DNA of 25,697 nucleotides from a virus. The notes below the pieces were generated by a model that was given only the letters and a program-made list of their open reading frames with translations, was not told the DNA's origin and made no database searches. Location: positions 1-25,697 of the IMG/VR virus record IMGVR_UViG_3300044301_003078. One strand, given 5' to 3'. A program made the position numbers and the translations under genes. The stretch's first letter is position 1. Each line of letters begins with the position of its first letter. Shown here one piece after another: positions 5,448 through 11,155 of this stretch.

Positions 5448-6647
5448 ATGACAAATGAATTTATTTTATCGGCGTCGAGGGATGAGAATAAGAACCTTGT
5501 GTTCACATCAGCAGCTGGTACAGTATTCGACCTAGTAAGTTATCTAGACGAATCCTCAATCCGAAAGGTTAAACAAGCTATTAGCTTTAAACAGAATGTT
5601 AAGATTACGTATAGTAATGGCGATGATGGAGAATTCTTCCATGCTAGTGCTACTAAATCACCAGTAACAAAGACTAAACCAGCAGATTGGTTACTACCAC
5701 TGGGTGAAGATTATGTAGAACCTGCAGCGGAAGTACCTGCTGAACAATTAGAAATTATGAATTTCATACATAAGGAGTCAGTAGGTCTAAAACCAAACCT
5801 TCTTAAAATGCAACCACTATCGTGGAAGTATTTGGTTAGGTCTGCTATGCGTGGGAAAAACATTATGATGACTGGTCCTGCTGGATGTGGTAAAACCATG
5901 GCAGCTAAGAGTGTTATTAGTGCACTAGATAGACCGGAATACTACTTCAATTTAGGTGCTACCCAAGACCCACGTTCTGTGCTAATTGGTAATACCCACT
6001 TCGATAAAGAGAAAGGTACATACTTCTCAGAATCTGTATTTGTGGAGGCTATAAAGACCCCTAATGCAGTGATACTACTAGATGAGTTATCTAGAGCACA
6101 TCCAGATGCTTGGAACATCCTAATGACGGTATTAGACCAAGGTCAGAGATACCTTAGATTAGATGAGAAAGATGGTTCAGATACTATTAATGTTGCAGAG
6201 GGTGTAACGTTTATAGCTACTGCTAATATAGGTAACGAATACACATCTACTAGAGTAATGGACAAGGCACTATTAGACAGATTTATAGTCATAGAGTTAA
6301 CACCACTAAGTGCAGCGGATGAATTAGATTTGCTCAAGAATTTATATCCGGATGTACCTACTAATTCTCTTAATAGTGTTGCTGAGATATGCGGTGCTAC
6401 TAGAACAGAGGTTAAGACAGATAACCCTAGAATCAGTACTAGTATAAGTACCAGAACAAGTGTAGAGATAGCGAGTCTTATATACGATGGCTTTACACTA
6501 TCAGAAGCAGCAGAGGTATGTGTGTACCCTCAGTATGATGATGCTGGTGGAGTAGACAGTGAGAGAACCTTTGTAAAACAGATAATTCAGAAGTACTGCG
6601 ACGATGGTACAGACGAAGACCTCTTTAATGTAGAGGAAGAAGCTTAA
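5448..6647 (+). CDS. MoxR/CobS-type AAA+ ATPase
   Basis: A 399-aa ATPase of the AAA_5/MoxR-CbbQ-CobS group, which remodel or activate partner proteins, often with a VWA-domain partner. I choose ATG 5448 rather than the in-frame TTG nine bases earlier, because that TTG belongs to a leader motif (TTAAAACTTGA) shared with other genes. Walker A GPAGCGKT is at residues 143-150, Walker B VILLDE at 208-213, sensor-1 TAN at 258-260, and DRF with a likely arginine finger at 277-279. Residues 1-110 are a separate N-terminal region without a known fold. CobS-like ATPases are frequent in marine T4-like phages, but no VWA partner is visible in this window. Confidence 0.88.
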   Translation: MTNEFILSASRDENKNLVFTSAAGTVFDLVSYLDESSIRKVKQAISFKQNVKITYSNGDDGEFFHASATKSPVTKTKPADWLLPLGEDYVEPAAEVPAEQLEIMNFIHKESVGLKPNLLKMQPLSWKYLVRSAMRGKNIMMTGPAGCGKTMAAKSVISALDRPEYYFNLGATQDPRSVLIGNTHFDKEKGTYFSESVFVEAIKTPNAVILLDELSRAHPDAWNILMTVLDQGQRYLRLDEKDGSDTINVAEGVTFIATANIGNEYTSTRVMDKALLDRFIVIELTPLSAADELDLLKNLYPDVPTNSLNSVAEICGATRTEVKTDNPRISTSISTRTSVEIASLIYDGFTLSEAAEVCVYPQYDDAGGVDSERTFVKQIIQKYCDDGTDEDLFNVEEEA

Positions 6648-6781
6648 TTTTTCAAGTTTTGGGTGATACGGGTGGTTTTGTGACAAAATGGCAAAACTGC
6701 TCGATTTCCCATTTAGGATAGGGGCTCCCCAACTCACGTAAACATACGAAAAATCGTTTTGTAAAAAGGGGCGCAAGTACG

Positions 6782-6817
6782 CTCCCATATCGGAGGTGAT
6801 TTTTTTCATATAGGGAG
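6782..6817 (+). other. Hairpin presenting a strong SD sequence in its loop
   Basis: CTCCCATAT (6782-6790) pairs with ATAT-A-GGGAG (6808-6817) with one bulged A. The 17-base loop contains GGAGGTGAT (6792-6800), complementary over nine bases to the conserved 16S rRNA 3' tail, followed by a T-run. No start codon follows at a usable distance. An alternative stem (GGGGCG with CGCTCC) competes for 6780-6785. Confidence 0.45.
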
Positions 6818-6849
6818 GGACACCCCACTAGGAAACTACGTTTCGGGAT

Positions 6850-6879
6850 GTTAATAACTTCGCGTAAATTGTTAATAAC
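6850..6879 (+). promoter_or_regulatory. Twin operator GTTA-N-TAAC, 21-bp spacing
   Basis: Two perfect GTTAATAAC copies lie at 6850-6858 and 6871-6879, starting 21 bases apart. The second lies 47 bases before TTATAT of promoter P3, against 46 in P2. Same family as the pair at 5338-5367. Confidence 0.8.
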
Positions 6880-6888
6880 TTTCTCCCG

Positions 6889-6933
6889 TTTTATCGTTGA
6901 AAATTGAAAAAAAAGTCTTATATTGTAATATAA
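6889..6933 (+). promoter_or_regulatory. Phage early/middle promoter P3
   Basis: GTTTTATCG followed 25 bases later by TTATATTGTAATATAA. The middle is more A-rich than in P1, P2 and P4, but the end elements and the upstream twin operators are conserved. Confidence 0.7.
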
Positions 6934-6952
6934 TAATTAACTAATAAAGTAT

Positions 6953-7168
6953 ATGGATATAAATAATCTAACAGAAGAACAACTACATTTGCTAATTCAC
7001 AATTGCAATGTTTACGGCTTACCTGCCGAAACTAAGCAAAAGTATGTAGACCGATTAAAGGAATTAGAAAGCGGATATGATTCAGATGGTAATTGTGTAG
7101 GGTTTGTACCTAGCAAAGACTTAGTAAAGATATGTGCTAATTGTAATTGTAATGAAAGTTATCACTAA
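6953..7168 (+). CDS. Hypothetical protein with Cys-rich C-terminus, 71 aa
   Basis: The first gene of the P3 unit. Residues 1-43 form a helical start (DINNLTEEQLHLLIHNCNVY). The C-terminus ends CANCNCNESYH, a CxxCxC cluster that could bind a metal, alone or with a partner. I recognise no family. No Shine-Dalgarno; the leader is AACTAATAAAG. The next gene also has a C4 cluster. Confidence 0.65.
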   Translation: MDINNLTEEQLHLLIHNCNVYGLPAETKQKYVDRLKELESGYDSDGNCVGFVPSKDLVKICANCNCNESYH

Positions 7169-7181
7169 TAAAATAAGTAAT

Positions 7182-7403
7182 ATGAAGTGTAAGTGTGGAA
7201 ATACAATCCCCTCGGGGAGGTTAACCTTAGGGTTCACCAACTGTGTGAATTGCTCATCAGTGGAACCATATGGGTGTGTAAGAATAAGCAATCATAAGAC
7301 CGGCAACGAGATACAGATAGTCTCTCAGGCCACTATGAAGCGTATGAATAAATTAGGTGCACGTAAAGGTTACGGTGTACTATCAGGAATGAAACATAAT
7401 TAA
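7182..7403 (+). CDS. Small C4 zinc-finger protein
   Basis: A 73-aa protein from ATG 7182; an in-frame ATG at 7134 lies inside the previous gene and would add an unlikely hydrophobic start. Cysteines at residues 3, 5, 21 and 24 (KCKCG and CVNC) make a C4 zinc site like that of DksA/TraR-type fingers. It is followed by YGCVRISNHKTGNEIQIV and a basic helix. DksA-like fingers can act on RNA polymerase, but here the coiled-coil part is missing and the function is unknown. Gap of 13 bases after the previous gene. Confidence 0.7.
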   Translation: MKCKCGNTIPSGRLTLGFTNCVNCSSVEPYGCVRISNHKTGNEIQIVSQATMKRMNKLGARKGYGVLSGMKHN

Positions 7404-7415
7404 AAACTTGAGAAA

Positions 7416-7868
7416 ATGAGTATAACATATAATCCTAAGAATAAAGGTAACGAAAAGAAAAATATGGCAAATAGAGAAAAATTAGAAAATGGATATATAG
7501 ATAGATTTGGCAATGAGAAGTCATATAATACAGAACTCAAACACGGTGAGATAACAACTAGTATACTAGACTTCGTAGCTAATATGGGTACTGCTACATA
7601 CACTGATATGAATAAGTACTACATATACTTACAGACTGGTCGTAACACTCTAGAAGACTATGACCCTGTTGCAGATAGGGGTGGTAGTTTTTCACATCAC
7701 TTCCAACAGTTAAGAAGTGTGAGAAGGAGAATGTTTGATGGTAAGACCAGATGGTTAGAACCTGCTACTAAAACAGAAGTTTGTGATTCTAATGAGTATT
7801 ACAAAACTAAGTATATAGGTTATAAGGTAGTTGAGAGAGTTGGTATCAATCTAATAGAAGAAGCTTAG
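7416..7868 (+). CDS. Hypothetical protein, 150 aa
   Basis: I do not recognise this protein. ATG 7416 is favoured over the internal ATG 7464 because it follows the TTAAAAACTTGAGAAA leader also seen before 5448 and 9232. Residues about 40-115 look like a compact winged-helix-like domain (ITTSILDFVANMGTATYTDM, then RSVRRRMFDGKTRWLEP), with a basic patch that could bind nucleic acid. This is a weak reading. The gene ends one base before the next ATG. Confidence 0.65.
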   Translation: MSITYNPKNKGNEKKNMANREKLENGYIDRFGNEKSYNTELKHGEITTSILDFVANMGTATYTDMNKYYIYLQTGRNTLEDYDPVADRGGSFSHHFQQLRSVRRRMFDGKTRWLEPATKTEVCDSNEYYKTKYIGYKVVERVGINLIEEA

Positions 7869-7869
7869 T

Positions 7870-8241
7870 ATGTACGAAGTGTATCACAAACATATAGAAA
7901 CTCTTGAGACCTTACTCTCTACCCTATTCGGTAAGTTCTTAATTTCCAAAAGTTGGGATGGTGATTTTGAGAAGTCTCGATACGCTGAAGACTTTCTTAT
8001 CACAGACCGGGAGCAGTACTTAATGACCGAGTTTAGTGAACAGTATTGGAATCGCAATACTAAGACACACCCCCTACTACCTAAAGAGTGGAATAAGAGT
8101 GAGGTTGTTTATTGGGCTGGTGATATATATGCCCAAATGACATACTGCAAAAAGAATAATGAACATAAGATTAGTAAAGACCGATTAGAAGTCTACAATG
8201 ATTTGTGGAAGCTAATGAAGTACTTAGAGAAGAACGTATGA
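7870..8241 (+). CDS. Hypothetical protein, 123 aa
   Basis: I do not recognise this protein. It is soluble, aromatic-rich and mostly helical (YWNRNTKTHPLLPKEWNKSE, then a C-terminal helix LWKLMKYLEKNV). No metal site or membrane segment is visible. It starts one base after the previous stop and ends in an ATGA overlap, so it is coupled to both neighbours. Confidence 0.65.
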   Translation: MYEVYHKHIETLETLLSTLFGKFLISKSWDGDFEKSRYAEDFLITDREQYLMTEFSEQYWNRNTKTHPLLPKEWNKSEVVYWAGDIYAQMTYCKKNNEHKISKDRLEVYNDLWKLMKYLEKNV

Positions 8242-8363
8242 TTAAAGGATGGAAAGATATGACCCCTGAACAGAAACAGACGGAGAAGTTTGCAATGGCT
8301 GTTATGACGATTATTGCAGCAGTAATAGCACTACTGTTCCTGTTGGCAGGTGGATTAGTATAG
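8238..8363 (+). CDS. Very small membrane protein, 41 aa
   Basis: An ATGA overlap opens a 41-codon frame. A soluble start (IKGWKDMTPEQKQTEKF) is followed by one hydrophobic span to the end (MTIIAAVIALLFLLAGGLV). This is a typical tail-anchored layout with the N-terminus in the cytoplasm. The start overlap and composition support it; no family is recognised. Its stop abuts a small GC-rich hairpin. Confidence 0.6.
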   Translation: MIKGWKDMTPEQKQTEKFAMAVMTIIAAVIALLFLLAGGLV

Positions 8364-8383
8364 CGTGCCGCCAACGCACGAGA
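8364..8383 (+). other. Small GC-rich hairpin
   Basis: CGTGC (8364-8368) pairs with GCACG (8377-8381) around a short loop, just after the stop codon at 8361-8363. No U-run follows, so termination is uncertain. A G-rich stretch lies directly downstream (8390-8401). Confidence 0.35.
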
Positions 8384-8431
8384 GTAAAACGGGCGGGGGC
8401 CGATAATAAATTAAAAAAAAGAATATAAGAT

Positions 8432-8629
8432 ATGCAAATAATAATAGATAGTTTAAAAAAAGGTAAGAATTGGATTTCTAATAAAATGATATACAGTTCA
8501 ATTAAAGGAAAAACAACAAAAGAAAAAGCAATAATAGCTCAGCAAATGTATGCCAAAGGCGAATCGGTTAAGTCGATAGCTAAGCACATGGGCCTAAGCA
8601 AATCAAGAATTTATGAATACTTAAAGTAG
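8432..8629 (+). CDS. Small helix-turn-helix protein
   Basis: A 65-aa protein. The last third (GESVKSIAKHMGLSKSRIYE) is a clear helix-turn-helix of the type found at the C-terminus of Hin-like resolvases and in sigma region 4. The first 40 residues are basic and could form a support helix (TTKEKAIIAQQMYAKG). It probably binds DNA as a dimer and is a plausible candidate for one of the palindromic operators here, but that link is inference. No recombinase catalytic domain is present. Confidence 0.75.
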   Translation: MQIIIDSLKKGKNWISNKMIYSSIKGKTTKEKAIIAQQMYAKGESVKSIAKHMGLSKSRIYEYLK

Positions 8630-8634
8630 ACAAT

Positions 8635-8859
8635 ATGGCATTAGATTTAGAAAACGTAGAAATAGGAAAATCAGAAGTGTATTGGAAGAATGTAGACCGA
8701 TACGAATTAACATTTGGTGATAGGAAGTTAGTCCTACATAAGGAGGAAGATTCTAATGGTGGGGACACTCACTATATAGAAGGTTACAATTTATTTACCA
8801 AAGAAGAAATAGCACAAATAGAAGAAGAACTATGGTGCGACGGATTTGAAGACTTTTAG
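8635..8859 (+). CDS. Hypothetical acidic protein, 74 aa
   Basis: I do not recognise this protein. It is small, acidic and soluble, with beta-type N-terminal segments (YELTFGDRKLVLHKEED) and a helical acidic C-terminus (FTKEEIAQIEEELWCDGF). It starts five bases after the HTH gene and ends one base before the next ATG, so it is probably part of the same short operon. Small acidic phage proteins can be DNA mimics or inhibitors; nothing here proves that. Confidence 0.65.
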   Translation: MALDLENVEIGKSEVYWKNVDRYELTFGDRKLVLHKEEDSNGGDTHYIEGYNLFTKEEIAQIEEELWCDGFEDF

Positions 8860-8860
8860 T

Positions 8861-8989
8861 ATGGTAGAATTCTTAAAACACTTAACGGGTGCTTGTGGAG
8901 AACCTCACATGAGCCTACTAACTATATTAGCTAGTACTCCCCTTATTGGGTATATTGTGTACCAAATAAAAAATTTATGGAAATGGTAA
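8861..8989 (+). CDS. Very small membrane protein, 42 aa
   Basis: A 42-codon frame starting one base after the previous stop. It has a short amphipathic start (MVEFLKHLTGACGEP), then a hydrophobic segment (LLTILASTPLIGYIVYQI) and a basic/aromatic end (KNLWKW). Tight spacing and a single membrane span support it. No family recognised. Confidence 0.5.
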   Translation: MVEFLKHLTGACGEPHMSLLTILASTPLIGYIVYQIKNLWKW

Positions 8990-9049
8990 TTTAACGTAAG
9001 ATTAACATTAGACTGACACTTAGCAATTAAAAATTAAATATTTATTAAT

Positions 9050-9127
9050 ATGGAAACAAAACAAATCGACATATCGAATGCTCTATACGTAATCATGATG
9101 GTTGCTGTATTCTTAGCAGCACTATGA
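9050..9127 (+). CDS. Very small membrane peptide, 25 aa
   Basis: A 25-codon frame: a soluble start METKQIDISN and a hydrophobic end (ALYVIMMVAVFLAAL). The layout matches the other small single-span proteins here. Its TGA stop shares bases with the first GACAAATTGTC operator (9126-9136). The short length makes this uncertain. Confidence 0.35.
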   Translation: METKQIDISNALYVIMMVAVFLAAL

Positions 9128-9157
9128 CAAATTGTCACCTTTTTTCGACAAATTGTC
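9126..9157 (+). promoter_or_regulatory. Twin operator GACAA-N-TTGTC, 21-bp spacing
   Basis: Perfect GACAAATTGTC copies at 9126-9136 and 9147-9157. Spacing (21) and distance from the second copy to TTATAT of the promoter (44) are identical to those of the pair at 5000-5031. No GTCC array precedes this copy. Confidence 0.8.
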
Positions 9158-9162
9158 TCTCA

Positions 9163-9207
9163 TTTTATCGTAGTATTTACTAAAGATTTCTTATATTAGT
9201 AGTATAA
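9163..9207 (+). promoter_or_regulatory. Phage early/middle promoter P4
   Basis: TTTTATCGTAGTATTTACTA, then AAGATTTCTTATATTAGTAG and TATAA. It is the closest relative of P1; ATCG to TTATAT is 24 bases. It drives the gene at 9232. Confidence 0.8.
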
Positions 9208-9231
9208 CTAATAACAATTAAAACTTGAAAT

Positions 9232-9549
9232 ATGACTAATAAAACACTTACTAAAACCGCAAAACGTAAAATTCTTTTTGACCAAACGTGTCAATACATA
9301 ACTACTCTTGGCTTTGATGGCCCTCACGATGACGATGGTTATGGTCGAATTAATTTCTTTAAAGAAGATGAGAATATATTCTTAACCCTTTCTCGTAGCT
9401 CTATGAGTCTGTGTACTGATGAATATAGTATGGGCGATAATGACATTATTTATGATAATGACGAGTTCGAACTAGTCTGTGAGAATTACGAAAAGAATAT
9501 ATATGGCTTCGTAGAGAATCAAAAAGTGGCTTTAGATTTAAATATATAA
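9232..9549 (+). CDS. Hypothetical acidic protein, 105 aa
   Basis: The first gene after promoter P4, preceded by the leader TTAAAACTTGAAAT rather than a Shine-Dalgarno sequence. I do not recognise it. A basic start (KTLTKTAKRKILFDQ) is followed by an acidic body (FDGPHDDDGYGRINFFKEDE, then DEYSMGDNDIIYDNDEFE). The acidic stretches could bind Ca2+ or mimic DNA; both are guesses. No membrane segment. Confidence 0.7.
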   Translation: MTNKTLTKTAKRKILFDQTCQYITTLGFDGPHDDDGYGRINFFKEDENIFLTLSRSSMSLCTDEYSMGDNDIIYDNDEFELVCENYEKNIYGFVENQKVALDLNI

Positions 9550-9569
9550 TAACTAATAAATTTTAAAAA

Positions 9570-10022
9570 ATGGAATATACTATTAAAGATGGCAACATCT
9601 ATTCAACCGAATTAGATAAGTGGGTACCCGTTCTGGACTACCTACAGAATATAATCAATACAATATGCTTTCAACTAGACAGCACCAAATTCGAAATGAC
9701 CTTTATTGGTTCTTCGGTAGTAGCTTCTGAACAACAGAAATCCCCTTACATTAGAGTTTACAATCAGTATGAAGGTCAGGATATAATTGGAATACTAAAA
9801 GACATGGGTATACCTTCAGAACTCGATTGCTATGAATCTGATGATGGCGATGACGATAATGGCCGACCGATAATCTTAAGGAGATGGTCCGTTCGAATAC
9901 CAGAACTTAATATACCAGAATCTGAATGCGATTTACCAAGGACTATTCTTTGTCCTGGTATTACAGATTGGGAAGATGAATCTGAGAATGACCCTGATGA
10001 TGGTTCTTGGATAGGTAGATAA
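9570..10022 (+). CDS. Hypothetical protein, 150 aa
   Basis: I do not recognise this protein. It begins with a short two-strand motif (MEYTIKDGNIYSTELDKWVP). The middle is mixed alpha/beta, and the C-terminal third is rich in Asp, Glu and Pro, ending SENDPDDGSWIGR. The leader carries AACTAATAAA, as in other early-type genes here, and no clear Shine-Dalgarno. It lies 20 bases after the previous gene and is probably co-transcribed from P4. Confidence 0.7.
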   Translation: MEYTIKDGNIYSTELDKWVPVLDYLQNIINTICFQLDSTKFEMTFIGSSVVASEQQKSPYIRVYNQYEGQDIIGILKDMGIPSELDCYESDDGDDDNGRPIILRRWSVRIPELNIPESECDLPRTILCPGITDWEDESENDPDDGSWIGR

Positions 10023-10030
10023 CTAATAGG

Positions 10031-10111
10031 GGCTAAGAGAAAAACCACCGTATTTAAATTATTAACGAGTGAGCTCACAAAAGAAGAAAGGGAAACGTTT
10101 CTTGCTTAGCC
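10031..10111 (+). other. Long stem RNA element or terminator
   Basis: GGCTAAGAGAAA (10031-10042) pairs with TTTCT-TG-CTTAGCC (10098-10111), a 12-bp stem with a two-base bulge closing a 55-base interior. The interior contains a perfect GTGAGCTCAC palindrome (10069-10078). A pyrimidine-rich tail (TTCTATTTT) follows, so it may terminate the P4 unit. It could also be a discrete structured RNA. Confidence 0.55.
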
Positions 10112-10146
10112 TTCTATTTTAACAATGAAATTAAACGATTTAAGAT

Positions 10147-10623
10147 ATGAAAAAAGATATAATATATGTAGATATGGACGGAGTACTTGCTGACTTCCAT
10201 ACGAAGAGAGATAACCTCCCACAACAAATTAAAGACGCTTATGAAAATAGAGCAGATTTAATACCTAACTTCTTTAGAGATTTACCGTTAATACCGGGAG
10301 CTAAAGAAGCTATGAAAGTTCTAAATGAACACTTTGATGTTTATATTCTTTCAACACCACCATGGGGTAATCCTACAGCTTGGAGTGATAAGAGATTATG
10401 GATTGGAGAACACTTTCCGTATATGTGGAAGAAGATAATTCTTTCTCATAATAAAGGTCTTATGAAAGGTGAGTTTCTAATAGATGATACAGACTACAGA
10501 GGCCAAAAAGATTTTGTTAATGGCGTAGGAGAAAAAGCCCATATTCATTTTGGACAACCGGGTCTAGAAAATTGGGATAAGGTTATGGATTATATTATGG
10601 GTTTTAATTCCATTTTGTCATAA
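10147..10623 (+). CDS. 5'(3')-deoxyribonucleotidase (NT5C-like, HAD)
   Basis: A 158-aa HAD-superfamily phosphatase that would dephosphorylate (deoxy)nucleoside monophosphates in the cytoplasm. Motif I is YVDMDGVLADF, with nucleophile Asp9 and acid/base Asp11. Motif II Ser/Thr lies in YILSTPPWG (69-70), the motif III lysine is near 103 (SHNKGLMKG), and motif IV is FLIDDTDYRG (Asp113-114). WGNPTAWSDKRLW matches the substrate-site region of the NT5C family. Phages use such enzymes in nucleotide-pool control or host DNA salvage. It stands between two structured RNA elements. Confidence 0.9.
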   Translation: MKKDIIYVDMDGVLADFHTKRDNLPQQIKDAYENRADLIPNFFRDLPLIPGAKEAMKVLNEHFDVYILSTPPWGNPTAWSDKRLWIGEHFPYMWKKIILSHNKGLMKGEFLIDDTDYRGQKDFVNGVGEKAHIHFGQPGLENWDKVMDYIMGFNSILS

Positions 10624-10631
10624 TAATTTGA

Positions 10632-10639
10632 TATTTATA
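10632..10639 (+). promoter_or_regulatory. Candidate late-type promoter element TATTTATA
   Basis: This lies in GATATTTATATAAG, seven bases before the ATG at 10646. A transcript starting from it would be nearly leaderless. Same core as at 1835, 12051, 19486 and 21464. Confidence 0.35.
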
Positions 10640-10645
10640 TAAGAT

Positions 10646-10900
10646 ATGATACCAGAATTAAGTCCATCAGAGTTTAAGGAAGTAGCTGCTTTTTTCCAAA
10701 ATATGGCAGTAAAGCAAGGCTATGAACTATTGATGAAAAAAGGACCCAAGGGTTTTACAAAGAACTTCGACGTTATAAAATTAGTAAACACACTAATAAA
10801 GCATTTTGAAAAAACTGAAGAATATGAAAAGTGTGCTAAGTTATTAGAAATCGGAGAAGAGTATAGAGCTAATAAGTTAATAAAGGAATTAACTAATTAA
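10646..10900 (+). CDS. Helical protein with UVR-like motif, 84 aa
   Basis: An all-helical small protein. Residues about 50-70 (LIKHFEKTEEYEKCAKLLEI) match the C-terminal motif of the protein encoded at 4021-4266 and resemble the UVR hairpin. The N-terminal half (LSPSEFKEVAAFFQNMAVKQ) is a further helix. Proteins with this EYEKCA core recur in T4-like marine phages, to my recollection, with no assigned function. It follows the nucleotidase by 22 bases. Confidence 0.7.
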   Translation: MIPELSPSEFKEVAAFFQNMAVKQGYELLMKKGPKGFTKNFDVIKLVNTLIKHFEKTEEYEKCAKLLEIGEEYRANKLIKELTN

Positions 10901-10904
10901 GGTA

Positions 10905-11002
10905 TAGATGGGTTAGGGAGTCGCTCTCCGTAAACTTGTTTTAAACCTTCCTAGGAACCTAAAACATATAATAGAAGTAATTAATATCTTCTCGCCCATC
11001 TA
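10905..11002 (+). ncRNA. Candidate structured RNA, four-way junction
   Basis: An 8-bp perfect closing stem, TAGATGGG (10905-10912) with CCCATCTA (10995-11002), encloses three hairpins: GGAG/CTCC (10917-10920, 10926-10929), TGTTTTA/TAAAACA (10937-10943, 10960-10966, with TTCCTAGGAA in its loop) and AGAAG/CTTCT (10973-10977, 10988-10992). It resembles a cloverleaf but lacks the T-loop consensus, standard arm sizes and CCA, so it is not a canonical tRNA. Function unknown. Confidence 0.6.
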
Positions 11003-11155
11003 CATAAAAATAACTGAAGAAACATCATTGAAAAGTGAAAAATTTTTATTATATTTATGATAAAAACATTTAACATAAAATAATAAATAAATAATTAAAT
11101 ATAATACGTATAAGTATTATAAAACGAAATAGTAATCAATTTTAATTTAATATAT

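Larger units (their letters stand above)
6648..6952 (+). other. Structured non-coding region before 6953
   Basis: About 305 bases, visibly more G/C-rich than the surroundings up to about 6840, with no credible gene. It contains several possible hairpins: GTTTTG/CAAAAC near 6673-6698, GGGGCG/CGCTCC at 6768-6785, and a 9-bp stem at 6782-6817 whose loop carries GGAGGTGAT. Operators and promoter P3 follow (6850-6933). The upstream part could be the 3' UTR of the AAA+ gene or a small RNA. Confidence 0.55.

Noticed and set aside
6688-6741. 17-codon sense frame starting MAKLLDFPF
   Set aside because: Too short, no ribosome binding site, and lies within hairpin-rich sequence.
6501-6809. Antisense 102-codon frame over the AAA+ 3' end
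   Set aside because: It overlaps a well-supported ATPase gene and structured RNA, and has no family resemblance.
8432-8629. Invertase/resolvase for the inverted-repeat cassettes
   Set aside because: Only the Hin-like HTH is present; the serine recombinase catalytic domain is missing.
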